This document shows positions 1 to 7,971 of a stretch of DNA of 16,163 nucleotides, in pieces. The stretch covers positions 1-16,163 of the forward strand of contig CAYSXI010000123.1 in assembly GCA_964434955.1 (NCBI GenBank), given 5' to 3'. How positions within the stretch are numbered: position 1 is the stretch's first letter; each line of letters begins with the position of its first letter. The notes below the pieces were generated by a model. It searched no databases. It saw only the letters and a list, made by a program, of their open reading frames with translations, and was not told the DNA's origin. Origin of the DNA: JANQLU01 sp964434955. GTDB lineage: Bacteria; Planctomycetota; Planctomycetia; Pirellulales; Pirellulaceae. A program made the translations under genes and the position numbers.

Positions 1-1382
1 TGAAGAAAGAAAAAACAGAATCGGCCCAACTGCGAATCTTGTTTGCGGATGACGAACCGCAGCTTCAAGAGTTAATGCGCGCCGAACTACCGAGAATGGG
101 TCACGCGGTCACGGTATGCCCGGATGGAATGACGGCCGTCGCGGCGCTTGAAAAAGACAATTTTGATTGCGTTTTGGTCGACCTCGATATGCCGGGGCTA
201 AACGGTATCGAAGTGATTGCCAAGACAAAGGAAATCGCTCCGCTGACGGAATGCATCATTCTGACCGGCAAAGGCACGACGGATTCAGCGATTGCCGCGT
301 TGCGCTACGGGGCGTTTGACTACCTGCAGAAGCCATGCAAACTAATCGACCTGAAAGCCCTGTTTCAGCGAGTTGCCGAAAAGCGTGAACTCACAAGACG
401 CTGTCATGCGCTTCAATCTCAGCTTCATCGCGCCGAAGGCGACATGAAAATGGTGGGTTCGCACGAACGAATGGACAGCGTTCGCGACTTGATACAGCGA
501 ATTGCTCCGAGCCAATCAACCGTCCTGGTTTTGGGCGAAACCGGAACAGGCAAAGAGTTGGCCGCACGCGCCATTCATGACCAGAGCCATCGAGCGGAAA
601 AGCCGTTTGTGGCCGTCAATTGTGGCGCCCTTCCTGAAAACCTGATTGAGAGTGAACTTTTCGGGCACCGAAAAGGCGCCTTCACGGGTGCCGACGAAAA
701 TCGGGTCGGACTTTTCGAAGTCGCGGACGGAGGAACCCTGTTTCTCGATGAAATCGGTGAGCTGCCGAAGTCGCTGCAAGCGAAGTTATTACGCGTTCTG
801 GAAAGCGGTGAAATTCGCCGCGTGGGCGACAACCAGCCCTTCTCGGTCGACGTTCGAATTGTTTGCGCAACGCATCGGGATTTGCCGACCATGGTGGCAA
901 ACACCGAATTCCGGGAAGACTTGATGTATCGAATCAACACGTTCGAGATTGAACTTCCATCGCTGCGCGAAAGGATCAGCGATATCCCGGAACTTGCCCG
1001 CCATCTGTTGGCAAAGAATCGTCCTGAAGCCCTGACCATCGAGACACCCATCGACGAAGAGGCACTGAACGCGTTGATGGACTACCAGTGGCCAGGCAAT
1101 GTTCGCGAGCTGGCGAACGTCATTGAACACGCGTCGATTCTTTGCGATGAATTGCCGATTCGAAGTCGGGATTTGCCGCGACAGTTTGGCAAACGTGAAG
1201 TCGCGATGTCACAGAAACTGGAGACGGGCGGACTTTCTCTTCGAGAAATCGAAATCATCGCGATCGATTCAGCCATGGATCGGCATAGCGGCAACAAAAC
1301 GGCTGTCGCCGAAGAATTGGGAATCAGCCTGAAAACGCTTTACAACAAGCTCAATCAGGCGATGGACAAAAAGGTCGCCTAG
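1..1382 (+). CDS. Sigma-54-dependent response regulator, NtrC family (5' end cut by window edge)
   Basis: This is a two-component transcriptional activator that drives sigma-54 promoters after phosphorylation. Residues are counted from the TTG at 39. The order is: receiver domain (about 1-115) with the acidic pair D4/D5, phospho-acceptor D48 in VDLDMPG, a conserved T in ILTGKGT and a K in YLQKP; AAA+ domain (about 135-370) with Walker A GETGTGKE, the sigma-54 contact loop GAFTGA and Walker B GGTLFLDEIGE; and a C-terminal Fis-type helix-turn-helix (AEELGISLKTLYNKLN). The TTG at 39 is probably not the start. The frame stays open to base 3, adding KKEKTESAQLRI before the beta-1 strand, and bases 1-2 are TG, so an ATG probably begins one base outside the window. 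The partner histidine kinase is not visible and its targets are unknown. Family assignment is certain; regulon is not. Confidence 0.95.
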   Translation, partial: KKEKTESAQLRILFADDEPQLQELMRAELPRMGHAVTVCPDGMTAVAALEKDNFDCVLVDLDMPGLNGIEVIAKTKEIAPLTECIILTGKGTTDSAIAALRYGAFDYLQKPCKLIDLKALFQRVAEKRELTRRCHALQSQLHRAEGDMKMVGSHERMDSVRDLIQRIAPSQSTVLVLGETGTGKELAARAIHDQSHRAEKPFVAVNCGALPENLIESELFGHRKGAFTGADENRVGLFEVADGGTLFLDEIGELPKSLQAKLLRVLESGEIRRVGDNQPFSVDVRIVCATHRDLPTMVANTEFREDLMYRINTFEIELPSLRERISDIPELARHLLAKNRPEALTIETPIDEEALNALMDYQWPGNVRELANVIEHASILCDELPIRSRDLPRQFGKREVAMSQKLETGGLSLREIEIIAIDSAMDRHSGNKTAVAEELGISLKTLYNKLNQAMDKKVA

Positions 1383-1424
1383 CCGGCATCACGCTACGAC
1401 TCCTACTCCGCGCAATCTCCCTCG

Positions 1425-1464
1425 CACGATCCCCTGCACACGATCCCCTGCACACGATCCCCCC
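1425..1464. repeat. 14-bp tandem repeat, about 2.8 copies, next to the assembly gap
   Basis: The unit CACGATCCCCTGCA occurs exactly at 1425-1438 and 1439-1452. A third, partial copy (CACGATCCCC plus CC) follows at 1453-1464. On the far side of the N run, 1594-1604 reads CACACCATCCC, one mismatch from the CACACGATCCC seen in the array, so the repeat family may continue through the gap. The array lies in the spacer between two convergent genes, 43 bp after the response-regulator stop. Confidence 0.75.
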
Positions 1465-1490
1465 GCGCACCTCATACAAGCACGAAGCGC

Positions 1491-1590
1491 NNNNNNNNNN
1501 NNNNNNNNNNNNNNNNNNNNNNNNNNNNNNNNNNNNNNNNNNNNNNNNNNNNNNNNNNNNNNNNNNNNNNNNNNNNNNNNNNNNNNNNNN
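1491..1590. other. Assembly gap (run of 100 N)
   Basis: Exactly 100 N bases. A round 100 usually marks a scaffold join of unknown length, so the true distance between the response regulator and fhs is unknown and a gene could be hidden here. The known flanks (1383-1490 and 1591-1654) contain the 14-bp repeat and no convincing coding sequence or rho-independent terminator. The only small inverted repeat seen is AGATC/GATCT around 1642-1656, which is too weak to call. Confidence 0.95.
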
Positions 1591-1654
1591 GTTCACACCA
1601 TCCCGCTCACTAAGCCATCCGTCAAACAATCGACCAAGCCCAGATCAACCGGAT

Positions 1655-3325
1655 CTAAAACAACCCCGTGATGACTCCATCGTCGTCGATGTCGATCGCT
1701 TCTGCGGACGGCGTGGCCGGAAGTCCCGGCATTCGCATCATGTCACCCGTAATCGGAACAAGGAAACCGGCTCCGGCCGCAATCTCAATCTCGCGAACCG
1801 TAATGGTGAAACCTTCCGGCCGCCCCACAAGCGAAGGATTGTCCGAAAGTGACTTTTGCGTTTTGGCGATGCAAATCGGCAGGTGCTCAAGCTCGAGCTT
1901 CTTGATTCGTTTAAGATCGATTTCGGCGCGGCCGGAGAAATTGACCGCGCTGGCACCGTAAACCTTCTTTGCGACGGCTTCGATTTTTTCTTTGACGCTC
2001 GAATTCCAATCGTAGGTGGGCTGGAATTCCGTTGTGGATTGCTCAACGGCTTCCGCAACGGCATGGGCCAGGTCCTCGGCGCCCGCGCCACCCTGACCCC
2101 AAACATCCGAGATCACGGCTTTGACACCCAAAGCCGCACAACGATCAATGACGATCTGAATCTCTTCATCCGTGTCCGTCGTGAACTTGTTGATGGCGAC
2201 CACGCAGTTCAGGCCAAACTGTTTGACGTTTTCGAGATGTTTTTCCAGATTGCAAATGCCCTTGGCGACCGCTTCCGCGTTCGGTTCGGTCAGGTTTTTC
2301 AAATCCGCACCGCCGTGATGACGGAGCGCGCGGATGGTTGCAACCAGGCAAACCGCCTTGGGCTTTAAACCGGCGCTAACGCATTTGATGTCCAGGAACT
2401 TTTCGGCGCCCAGGTCGCAACCGAATCCGGCTTCGGTCACCACGTAATCGCCAAGTGACATGCCCATCTTGGTTGCGATCACCGTATTCGTACCTTGGGC
2501 AATATTCGCAAACGGTCCGCCGTGAATGATTGCCGGCGTCTTTTCGATCGTCTGGACGAGATTCGGCTTGATCGCGTCTTTCAACAACGCAGCCATCGCT
2601 CCGTTGGCATTTAAATCCCTGGCGTAGATCGGTTTTCGCTCGCGAGTGAAACCAACAAAGATGTTGCCGAGTCGGCGCTTCAAATCAGCAAGGTCATTCG
2701 AAAGGCAAAGAATGGCCATGATCTCGGAGGCAGCCGTGATGTCGAATCCGCCTTCTCGCGGTACGCCATTTCCGGTTCCTCCCAACCCCGTGACGATGTC
2801 GCGAAGTGATCGGTCATTCATGTCAAAGACGCGCTTCCAAAGCACGGTTCGAGGATCAATTCCCAGTGAGCGTGTTTTGCTTTGAATATTGTTGTCGATC
2901 AGGGCGGCCAATAGATTGTGAGCTTTTTCGATTGCGGCAAAATCGCCGGTGAAATGGAGATTGATATCCTCCATCGGCAGCACTTGTGAATAGCCACCGC
3001 CCGTCGCACCACCCTTGATACCGAAAACGGGACCTAGCGAAGGTTCGCGGAGCACCACGACGGTTTGCTTGCCGATCCGATTCAGTCCTTGGGTCAAACC
3101 GATCGACATCGTGGTTTTGCCTTCACCCGCGGGCGTCGGTGTAATCGCCGTTACCAAAATCAAATTGCAATTTTCAACTTTTGCTTGATCAATTAACGTG
3201 AGCGGAAGCTTCGCCTTGAAGCGTCCGTATAGCTCCAAGTCGTCAGAATCGATCCCAAGTTGGTTTGCAATGTTGACGACGGGCTCAAGTTCAATTTGCT
3301 GGGCGATTTCAATATCACTAGGCAT
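1655..3325 (-). CDS. fhs: Formate-tetrahydrofolate ligase (10-formyl-THF synthetase)
   Basis: This cytosolic enzyme makes 10-formyl-THF from formate, THF and ATP and feeds the C1 pool. The 556 aa match the usual full length (about 555-560). The ATP-binding P-loop is TPAGEGKTT (residues 64-72). The two family signatures are clear: GIKGGATGGGYSQV (about 102-115) and VATIRALRHHGGADL in the middle of the protein. The C-terminus (GDMMRMPGLPATPSAEAIDID) is typical. Start is ATG (3325-3323), with a modest AGGA about 10 nt upstream. The gene is divergent from the formate dehydrogenase operon across a 169-bp control region, so two enzymes competing for formate sit back to back. I see no riboswitch-like structure in its leader. 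The protein is intact. Confidence 0.98.
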   Translation of the reverse strand: MPSDIEIAQQIELEPVVNIANQLGIDSDDLELYGRFKAKLPLTLIDQAKVENCNLILVTAITPTPAGEGKTTMSIGLTQGLNRIGKQTVVVLREPSLGPVFGIKGGATGGGYSQVLPMEDINLHFTGDFAAIEKAHNLLAALIDNNIQSKTRSLGIDPRTVLWKRVFDMNDRSLRDIVTGLGGTGNGVPREGGFDITAASEIMAILCLSNDLADLKRRLGNIFVGFTRERKPIYARDLNANGAMAALLKDAIKPNLVQTIEKTPAIIHGGPFANIAQGTNTVIATKMGMSLGDYVVTEAGFGCDLGAEKFLDIKCVSAGLKPKAVCLVATIRALRHHGGADLKNLTEPNAEAVAKGICNLEKHLENVKQFGLNCVVAINKFTTDTDEEIQIVIDRCAALGVKAVISDVWGQGGAGAEDLAHAVAEAVEQSTTEFQPTYDWNSSVKEKIEAVAKKVYGASAVNFSGRAEIDLKRIKKLELEHLPICIAKTQKSLSDNPSLVGRPEGFTITVREIEIAAGAGFLVPITGDMMRMPGLPATPSAEAIDIDDDGVITGLF

Positions 3326-3400
3326 TTTGTCGAACAGTCCTGTGGAAATATGAAAGACTTAAGAAGGTGCTTAACGAAGAATTGACTTCCCAAATAGTTG

Positions 3401-3432
3401 AACAGGGCTAAGTGATTAAGCCAAGCCCTGTT
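3401..3432. promoter_or_regulatory. Inverted repeat in the fhs/fdh divergent control region (candidate operator)
   Basis: The arms AACAGGGCT (3401-3409) and AGCCCTGTT (3424-3432) are perfect 9-bp complements separated by 14 bp. It sits 62 bp upstream of the fdhB start and 76 bp upstream of the fhs start, roughly central between the divergent genes. It is followed by no T-run on either strand and there is no gene end to terminate here, so an operator for a dimeric regulator or a 5'-leader hairpin fits better than a terminator. The inner part can also pair as a nested GGCTAA/TTAaGCC stem with one bulged base. The regulator is unknown. Confidence 0.55.
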
Positions 3433-3437
3433 AGAAT
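3429..3437 (+). promoter_or_regulatory. Candidate extended -10 promoter element of the formate dehydrogenase operon
   Basis: TGT-TAGAAT fits an extended -10 (TGn then a 5/6 match to TATAAT). It overlaps the right arm of the inverted repeat at 3424-3432, so a protein bound there would block RNA polymerase. There is no good -35 at 17 bp spacing. Transcription from here would give a leader of about 50 nt before the ATG at 3495. This is pattern matching only. Confidence 0.3.
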
Positions 3438-3494
3438 GAATGTCGACCTGGCGCAAGAATCGGGTCCAGCAAAAATTTGAATTGAAATAAAGAT

Positions 3495-5207
3495 ATGGCC
3501 GAGCCGCAAATTCCGATCAAAAACGTTGGTGCAGTCGATAAATCGGAGCGAAGGCGACGAGGGAAGCCGAAAGGCCGAGTCGTCGACCCCGATGCAAAAA
3601 AGGGGATTGCCGAGTTAATTAATGATTTACCCATTCAGCGCGACCTCCTTATCGAGTACCTGCATCGGATTCAAGACCATTTCAAGCATATTCACTCGAG
3701 CCACATTGTGGCCTTGGCCGACATCATGAAGCTGGCTCCGGTCGAGGTCTACGAAGTTGCGACCTTTTATCACCACTTTGATGTCATCAAAGACGACCAG
3801 CCCTGTCCCCCCGAGCTAACGGTTCGCGTATGCGATTCAATTACTTGCGAAATGTGTGGGAGCGAGGAACTCATCAAGGGGCTTGAGAATTCGACCGATT
3901 CGCTGAAGGTGCGAGTACAAAGAGTGCCATGCGTGGGTCGCTGTGCGGCGGCTCCGGTTGCCGTGGTGGATCAGCACCCGGTGGAAACTGCGACGACCGA
4001 TAAAGTGAAACAGGCGATCGCGAACGGTGACCGTCGCTGTGAAATTCCGGCGGATACGGTCTTTTTGGACGACTATCTTGCCGATGGCGGGTATCAGCTT
4101 TATTCCGAGGTCGCTTCCGGTGATCGTTCGACCGAGTCGATTATCGAAATTCTTGAACACGCGGGGCTGCGAGGATTGGGCGGGGCCGGTTTTCCTGCTG
4201 GGCGAAAATGGCGGATCGTCAGTGGCTATGAGTCGCCACGACTTTTGGCCGTCAACATTGATGAAGGTGAACCGGGAACCTTTAAAGATCGATACTACCT
4301 CGAACGTGACCCTCATCGAACGCTTGAAGGGTGTTTGATTGCGATGAAAGTAGTTGGGCTCGACGCGTGCTACCTTTATGTGCGCGATGAGTATCCGCAC
4401 GTGATTGAAATTTTTCAGCGTTGCATTGACGAATTGAAACAGCATTTTGGTGATGCCTTCCCCGAGTTTCATTTGCGACGAGGCGCCGGCGCCTACATTT
4501 GCGGTGAAGAATCGGCGATGATCGAGTCGATTGAAGGAAAACGCGGCTTGCCTCGACAACGCCCACCTTACATCGCCGAAGTTGGATTGTTTGGCCGCCC
4601 GACATTGGAGCACAACTGCGAAACGCTGCATTGGGTTCGCGACATCGTTCAGAACGGAGCGGAATGGTTTGCCAGTCATGGTCGTCGCGACCGAAAGGGG
4701 TTGCGTTCGTTTTCCGTAAGTGGTCGCGTTAAGAATCCAGGTGTGCATTTGGCCCCTGCCGGAATCAGTCTGCGAGAACTGGTTGACGAATATTGCGGCG
4801 GTATGTTGGATGGACACGAGTTGTATGCCTACTTTCCTGGAGGCGCTTCGGGGGGGATCTTGCCGGCTTCCCTGGCCGATGTGCCCCTCGATTTCGGCAC
4901 GCTTGAAGAATACGGATGCTTCATTGGGTCGGCTGCCGTTATCGTCTTGAGCGACCAGGACCAAGCCAAAGTTGCGGCGCTGAATGCCATGAACTTTTTT
5001 GCGCATGAATCTTGCGGTCAATGCACACCTTGTCGAGTCGGAACCGAAAAGGCTGCAGGCCTGATGCAACTCACGACTTCCTGGGACAAGGAAAAACTGG
5101 ACGATTTAACGGATGTCATGCGCGACGCTTCCATTTGCGGGCTGGGACAAGCGGCACCCAATCCGATGCAATGCATCTTCAAATACTTCCCACAAGAATT
5201 GGATTGA
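3495..5207 (+). CDS. fdhB: NAD-dependent formate dehydrogenase, beta subunit (NuoE-NuoF fusion, diaphorase)
   Basis: This is the diaphorase half of a soluble formate dehydrogenase; it passes electrons from the alpha subunit to NAD+. After a basic N-terminal stretch (about 14-30) comes a NuoE thioredoxin-like domain (about 35-175) with [2Fe-2S] ligands C113, C118, C146 and C150 (CDSITC and CVGRC). The NuoF part follows: GLRGLGGAGFPAGRKW (225-240) and ICGEESAMIESIEGKRGLP (335-353) for FMN/NADH binding, then the SLBB-like region, then the [4Fe-4S] site C507, C510, C513 and C548 (SCGQCTPCR, SICGLGQ). All cluster ligands are present. The 570 aa are the sum of a small NuoE-like and a NuoF-like subunit, here one polypeptide. 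The ATG at 3495 lacks a clear SD. The stop is 9 bp before the alpha-subunit ATG, so the two are one operon. HoxF-type hydrogenase diaphorases are similar, but the neighbour settles the role. Confidence 0.93.
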   Translation: MAEPQIPIKNVGAVDKSERRRRGKPKGRVVDPDAKKGIAELINDLPIQRDLLIEYLHRIQDHFKHIHSSHIVALADIMKLAPVEVYEVATFYHHFDVIKDDQPCPPELTVRVCDSITCEMCGSEELIKGLENSTDSLKVRVQRVPCVGRCAAAPVAVVDQHPVETATTDKVKQAIANGDRRCEIPADTVFLDDYLADGGYQLYSEVASGDRSTESIIEILEHAGLRGLGGAGFPAGRKWRIVSGYESPRLLAVNIDEGEPGTFKDRYYLERDPHRTLEGCLIAMKVVGLDACYLYVRDEYPHVIEIFQRCIDELKQHFGDAFPEFHLRRGAGAYICGEESAMIESIEGKRGLPRQRPPYIAEVGLFGRPTLEHNCETLHWVRDIVQNGAEWFASHGRRDRKGLRSFSVSGRVKNPGVHLAPAGISLRELVDEYCGGMLDGHELYAYFPGGASGGILPASLADVPLDFGTLEEYGCFIGSAAVIVLSDQDQAKVAALNAMNFFAHESCGQCTPCRVGTEKAAGLMQLTTSWDKEKLDDLTDVMRDASICGLGQAAPNPMQCIFKYFPQELD

Positions 5208-5216
5208 CGAAATTCG

Positions 5217-7967
5217 ATGATTCGGAATACGCAAACAGATGATTCCCAGGCGCAAGGTGTTACCTTCGAGTTGGACGGGCAAACCGTAACCGCTTTCCCT
5301 GGCGAGACGATTTTGCAAACGGCTCAGCGTCATGGGATCGAGATTCCCTATCTCTGCTACGACGAGCGGCTTCGACCGGACGGAAACTGCCGAGCCTGTG
5401 TTGTCGAGGTTGAGGGGGAACGCGTTTTGGCGCCTTCCTGTTGCCGAAAAGCTACCGAAGGGATGAATGTCCAAACGCAATCGGATCGCGCTCGTAAAAG
5501 CCAAAAATTGGTGGTCGAGATGTTGGCCAGTGATGTGGTCGACGAGCCGCGAACCAACGATTCGGAATTGGATTACTGGGTTAAGTTTCTTGGGGTTGAG
5601 TCTCCACGATTTGAAACTCGAAAACAGCCGAGCGAAGATCAGTCGCATGCCGCGATTTCTGTCAACCTGGATGCTTGTATTCAATGCACCCGTTGTGTGC
5701 GGGCTTGCCGGGAAAGCCAGGTCAACGACGTCATTGGGATGGCGTTCCGCGGTTCCCATGCCGAGATCAGTTTCGATCTCGGGGATCCGCTTGGTGAGAG
5801 TTCTTGCGTGGGTTGTGGAGAATGCGTTCAAGCTTGTCCGACCGGTGCGCTTACGCCTTCCAATGATATCGCCTTGCTTGAAACCGACAAAAAAGTCGAT
5901 TCCGTTTGCCCTTATTGTGGCGTCGGTTGCCTGCTGACTTATCAAATCAAAGACAACCGAATCGTTTCTGTTGAGGGACGGGACGGGCCCGCCAATCAGG
6001 GGCGACTATGCGTCAAAGGTCGATATGGATTTGATTACGCTAATCACCCGGAACGATTGACGACACCGTTGGTTCGGAAAGAGGGCATTCCGAAAGGGCT
6101 TAACGAACATTTTGATCCGGCCGACTGGTCCCGGATGTTTCGCAAAGCGACTTGGGAGGAAGCACTTGAACTTGCCGCGAAAGGATTGGCGGAAATTCGC
6201 GATGAGGTGGGGCCATCGGCACTCGCTGGATTTGGCTCGGCCAAGTGTTCCAATGAAGAAGCTTACCTTTTTCAAAAACTTGTGCGGACAGGCTTCCGAA
6301 CCAATAACGTCGATCATTGCACGCGTCTATGCCACGCTTCCAGCGTCGCGGCTCTGCTGGAAGGGATCGGTTCTGGGGCAGTTTCAAATCAAGTCGAGGA
6401 TGTGCTCCTTGCCGATGTGATCATCGTCGTCGGCTCAAATGCAACGTCGAATCACCCCGTCGCGGCGACCTTTATCAAGAACGCCGCCAAGGATGGTAAA
6501 ACCTTGATCGTGATCGATCCAAGGAAAACCGACTTGGCCCGGCATGCGAAACACTATTTGCAGTTTCAGCCAGACACCGATGTCGCGCTGTTCAATGCGA
6601 TGTTGAACGTGATCATTGAAGAGGATTTGGTTGACCACGAATTTTTGAAAAATCGGACGGAAGATTTTGACCTGATTCGCAAGTCGGTCGCCGAAACGAC
6701 ACCCGAAAAAATGGCGCCGATCTGCGGAATTGATGCCGAAACGATTCGCGAAGTTGCGCGAACTTATGCCAAAGCCGGTTCGTCGATCATTCTTTGGGGC
6801 ATGGGAATCTCCCAACACATTCACGGAACCGACAACGTTCGTTGTTTGATTGCCCTTTCTCTTTGCACCGGACAGATCGGTCGGCCGGGTGCAGGTCTTC
6901 ATCCGCTTCGCGGCCAAAACAACGTCCAAGGCGCTTCCGATGCCGGATTGATTCCGATGGTTTATCCGGACTATCAACGAGTCGACAGTCCGGAAGTACA
7001 AAACTGGTTTGAGGATTATTGGCAAACCAAGCTCGATTCCAATCCTGGGCTGACGGTTGTGGAAATTGTCCATGCGGCCTACGAAGGAAAAATTCAGGGC
7101 ATGTATATCATGGGTGAGAACCCGGCCATGTCCGATCCAAACCTGAATCATTCTCGAGCCGGTTTGGCATCGTTGAAGCACCTCGTGGTACAGGATATTT
7201 TCCTGACGGAAACCTGTGCATTTGCAGATGTTGTGTTGCCGGCAAGTGTCTGGCCGGAAAAAGAAGGGACCGTCACAAATACCGATCGACGGGTTCAGCT
7301 CGGACGGATCGCGGTTGAAATGCCGGAAGGAGTTCGGCAGGATTGGTGGATCACGCAAGAGATTGGCAAGCGACTCGGATTGAATTGGAATTACCAGGCG
7401 GTTTCCGAAATCTACGAAGAGATGCGCGGAGCAATGAAGAGTATCGAGGGCATTTCCTGGAACCGCCTTCAAAATGAGGACAGCGTCACTTATCCCTGCT
7501 CGGAGGAAGATCAGCCAGGGCAGGGCGTTGTGTTCATCGATGATTTTCCAACCGTCAACGGACGTGGAAGGATGGTGCCTGCGGAATTCCAGCGCGCGGA
7601 TGAAACTCCCGATGACGATTACCCATTTGTCCTTATCACCGGACGTCAGCTAGAGCACTGGCACACGGGTTCGATGACACGACGAGCAACCGTTCTGGAT
7701 GCGATTGAACCGGTTGCCGTGGTGTCCGTTCACCCGGAAGACCTGAAACAGATCGGAGTTGAGGACGGTCATGCGATGACGATTCGGTCGCGGCGCGGGG
7801 AGATCCGTTGTTACGCGAGGGCCGACGACGGCGTCAGTCGAGGCGATATTTTCATTCCGTTCTGCTTCCATGAAGCTGCGGCCAATTTGTTGACCAACGA
7901 AGCCCTCGATCCCTTCGGGAAAATTCCCGAACTCAAATACTGCGCCGTCCAGGTTTCAGCGAATTGA
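5217..7967 (+). CDS. fdhA: Formate dehydrogenase, alpha (catalytic, molybdopterin) subunit
   Basis: This subunit oxidises formate to CO2 at a Mo- or W-bis-MGD centre. N-terminal [2Fe-2S] ferredoxin domain: C47, C58, C61, C75. Two ferredoxin-type [4Fe-4S] motifs: C154, C157, C160, C164 and C197, C200, C203, C207 (CVGCGECVQACP). Molybdoenzyme [4Fe-4S] site: C231, C234, C238, C265, followed by conserved K268. Active-site metal ligand: C372 in RLCHASSVA, followed by H373. It is therefore a cysteine rather than a selenocysteine enzyme. The C-terminal MGD-binding domain begins near residue 800 (VLITGRQLEHWHTGSMTRR). Full length, 916 aa. No twin-arginine signal, so it is cytosolic and NAD-linked through fdhB. 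The NuoG-type His/Cys cluster motif expected at about residues 100-130 in many relatives is absent. No accessory gene (fdhD, Mo-cofactor) is in the window. The stop lies 4 bp from the convergent lexA stop. This subunit is often annotated fdhF or fdsA. Confidence 0.95.
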   Translation: MIRNTQTDDSQAQGVTFELDGQTVTAFPGETILQTAQRHGIEIPYLCYDERLRPDGNCRACVVEVEGERVLAPSCCRKATEGMNVQTQSDRARKSQKLVVEMLASDVVDEPRTNDSELDYWVKFLGVESPRFETRKQPSEDQSHAAISVNLDACIQCTRCVRACRESQVNDVIGMAFRGSHAEISFDLGDPLGESSCVGCGECVQACPTGALTPSNDIALLETDKKVDSVCPYCGVGCLLTYQIKDNRIVSVEGRDGPANQGRLCVKGRYGFDYANHPERLTTPLVRKEGIPKGLNEHFDPADWSRMFRKATWEEALELAAKGLAEIRDEVGPSALAGFGSAKCSNEEAYLFQKLVRTGFRTNNVDHCTRLCHASSVAALLEGIGSGAVSNQVEDVLLADVIIVVGSNATSNHPVAATFIKNAAKDGKTLIVIDPRKTDLARHAKHYLQFQPDTDVALFNAMLNVIIEEDLVDHEFLKNRTEDFDLIRKSVAETTPEKMAPICGIDAETIREVARTYAKAGSSIILWGMGISQHIHGTDNVRCLIALSLCTGQIGRPGAGLHPLRGQNNVQGASDAGLIPMVYPDYQRVDSPEVQNWFEDYWQTKLDSNPGLTVVEIVHAAYEGKIQGMYIMGENPAMSDPNLNHSRAGLASLKHLVVQDIFLTETCAFADVVLPASVWPEKEGTVTNTDRRVQLGRIAVEMPEGVRQDWWITQEIGKRLGLNWNYQAVSEIYEEMRGAMKSIEGISWNRLQNEDSVTYPCSEEDQPGQGVVFIDDFPTVNGRGRMVPAEFQRADETPDDDYPFVLITGRQLEHWHTGSMTRRATVLDAIEPVAVVSVHPEDLKQIGVEDGHAMTIRSRRGEIRCYARADDGVSRGDIFIPFCFHEAAANLLTNEALDPFGKIPELKYCAVQVSAN

Positions 7968-7971
7968 TGGC

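Noticed and set aside
3326..3494. THF riboswitch upstream of fhs
   Set aside because: Such riboswitches are known from Firmicutes fhs/folate genes; I find no matching conserved arrangement here, and the inverted repeat is 76 bp from the start in a simple arm-loop-arm form.
3837..5069. Long - strand open frame of 410 codons opposite the formate dehydrogenase beta gene
   Set aside because: Antisense shadow: composition is odd, no domain is recognisable, and the + strand frame has complete cofactor motifs.
5217..7967. Selenocysteine formate dehydrogenase
   Set aside because: The active-site position is a normal cysteine codon (C372) and there is no internal TGA in the frame.
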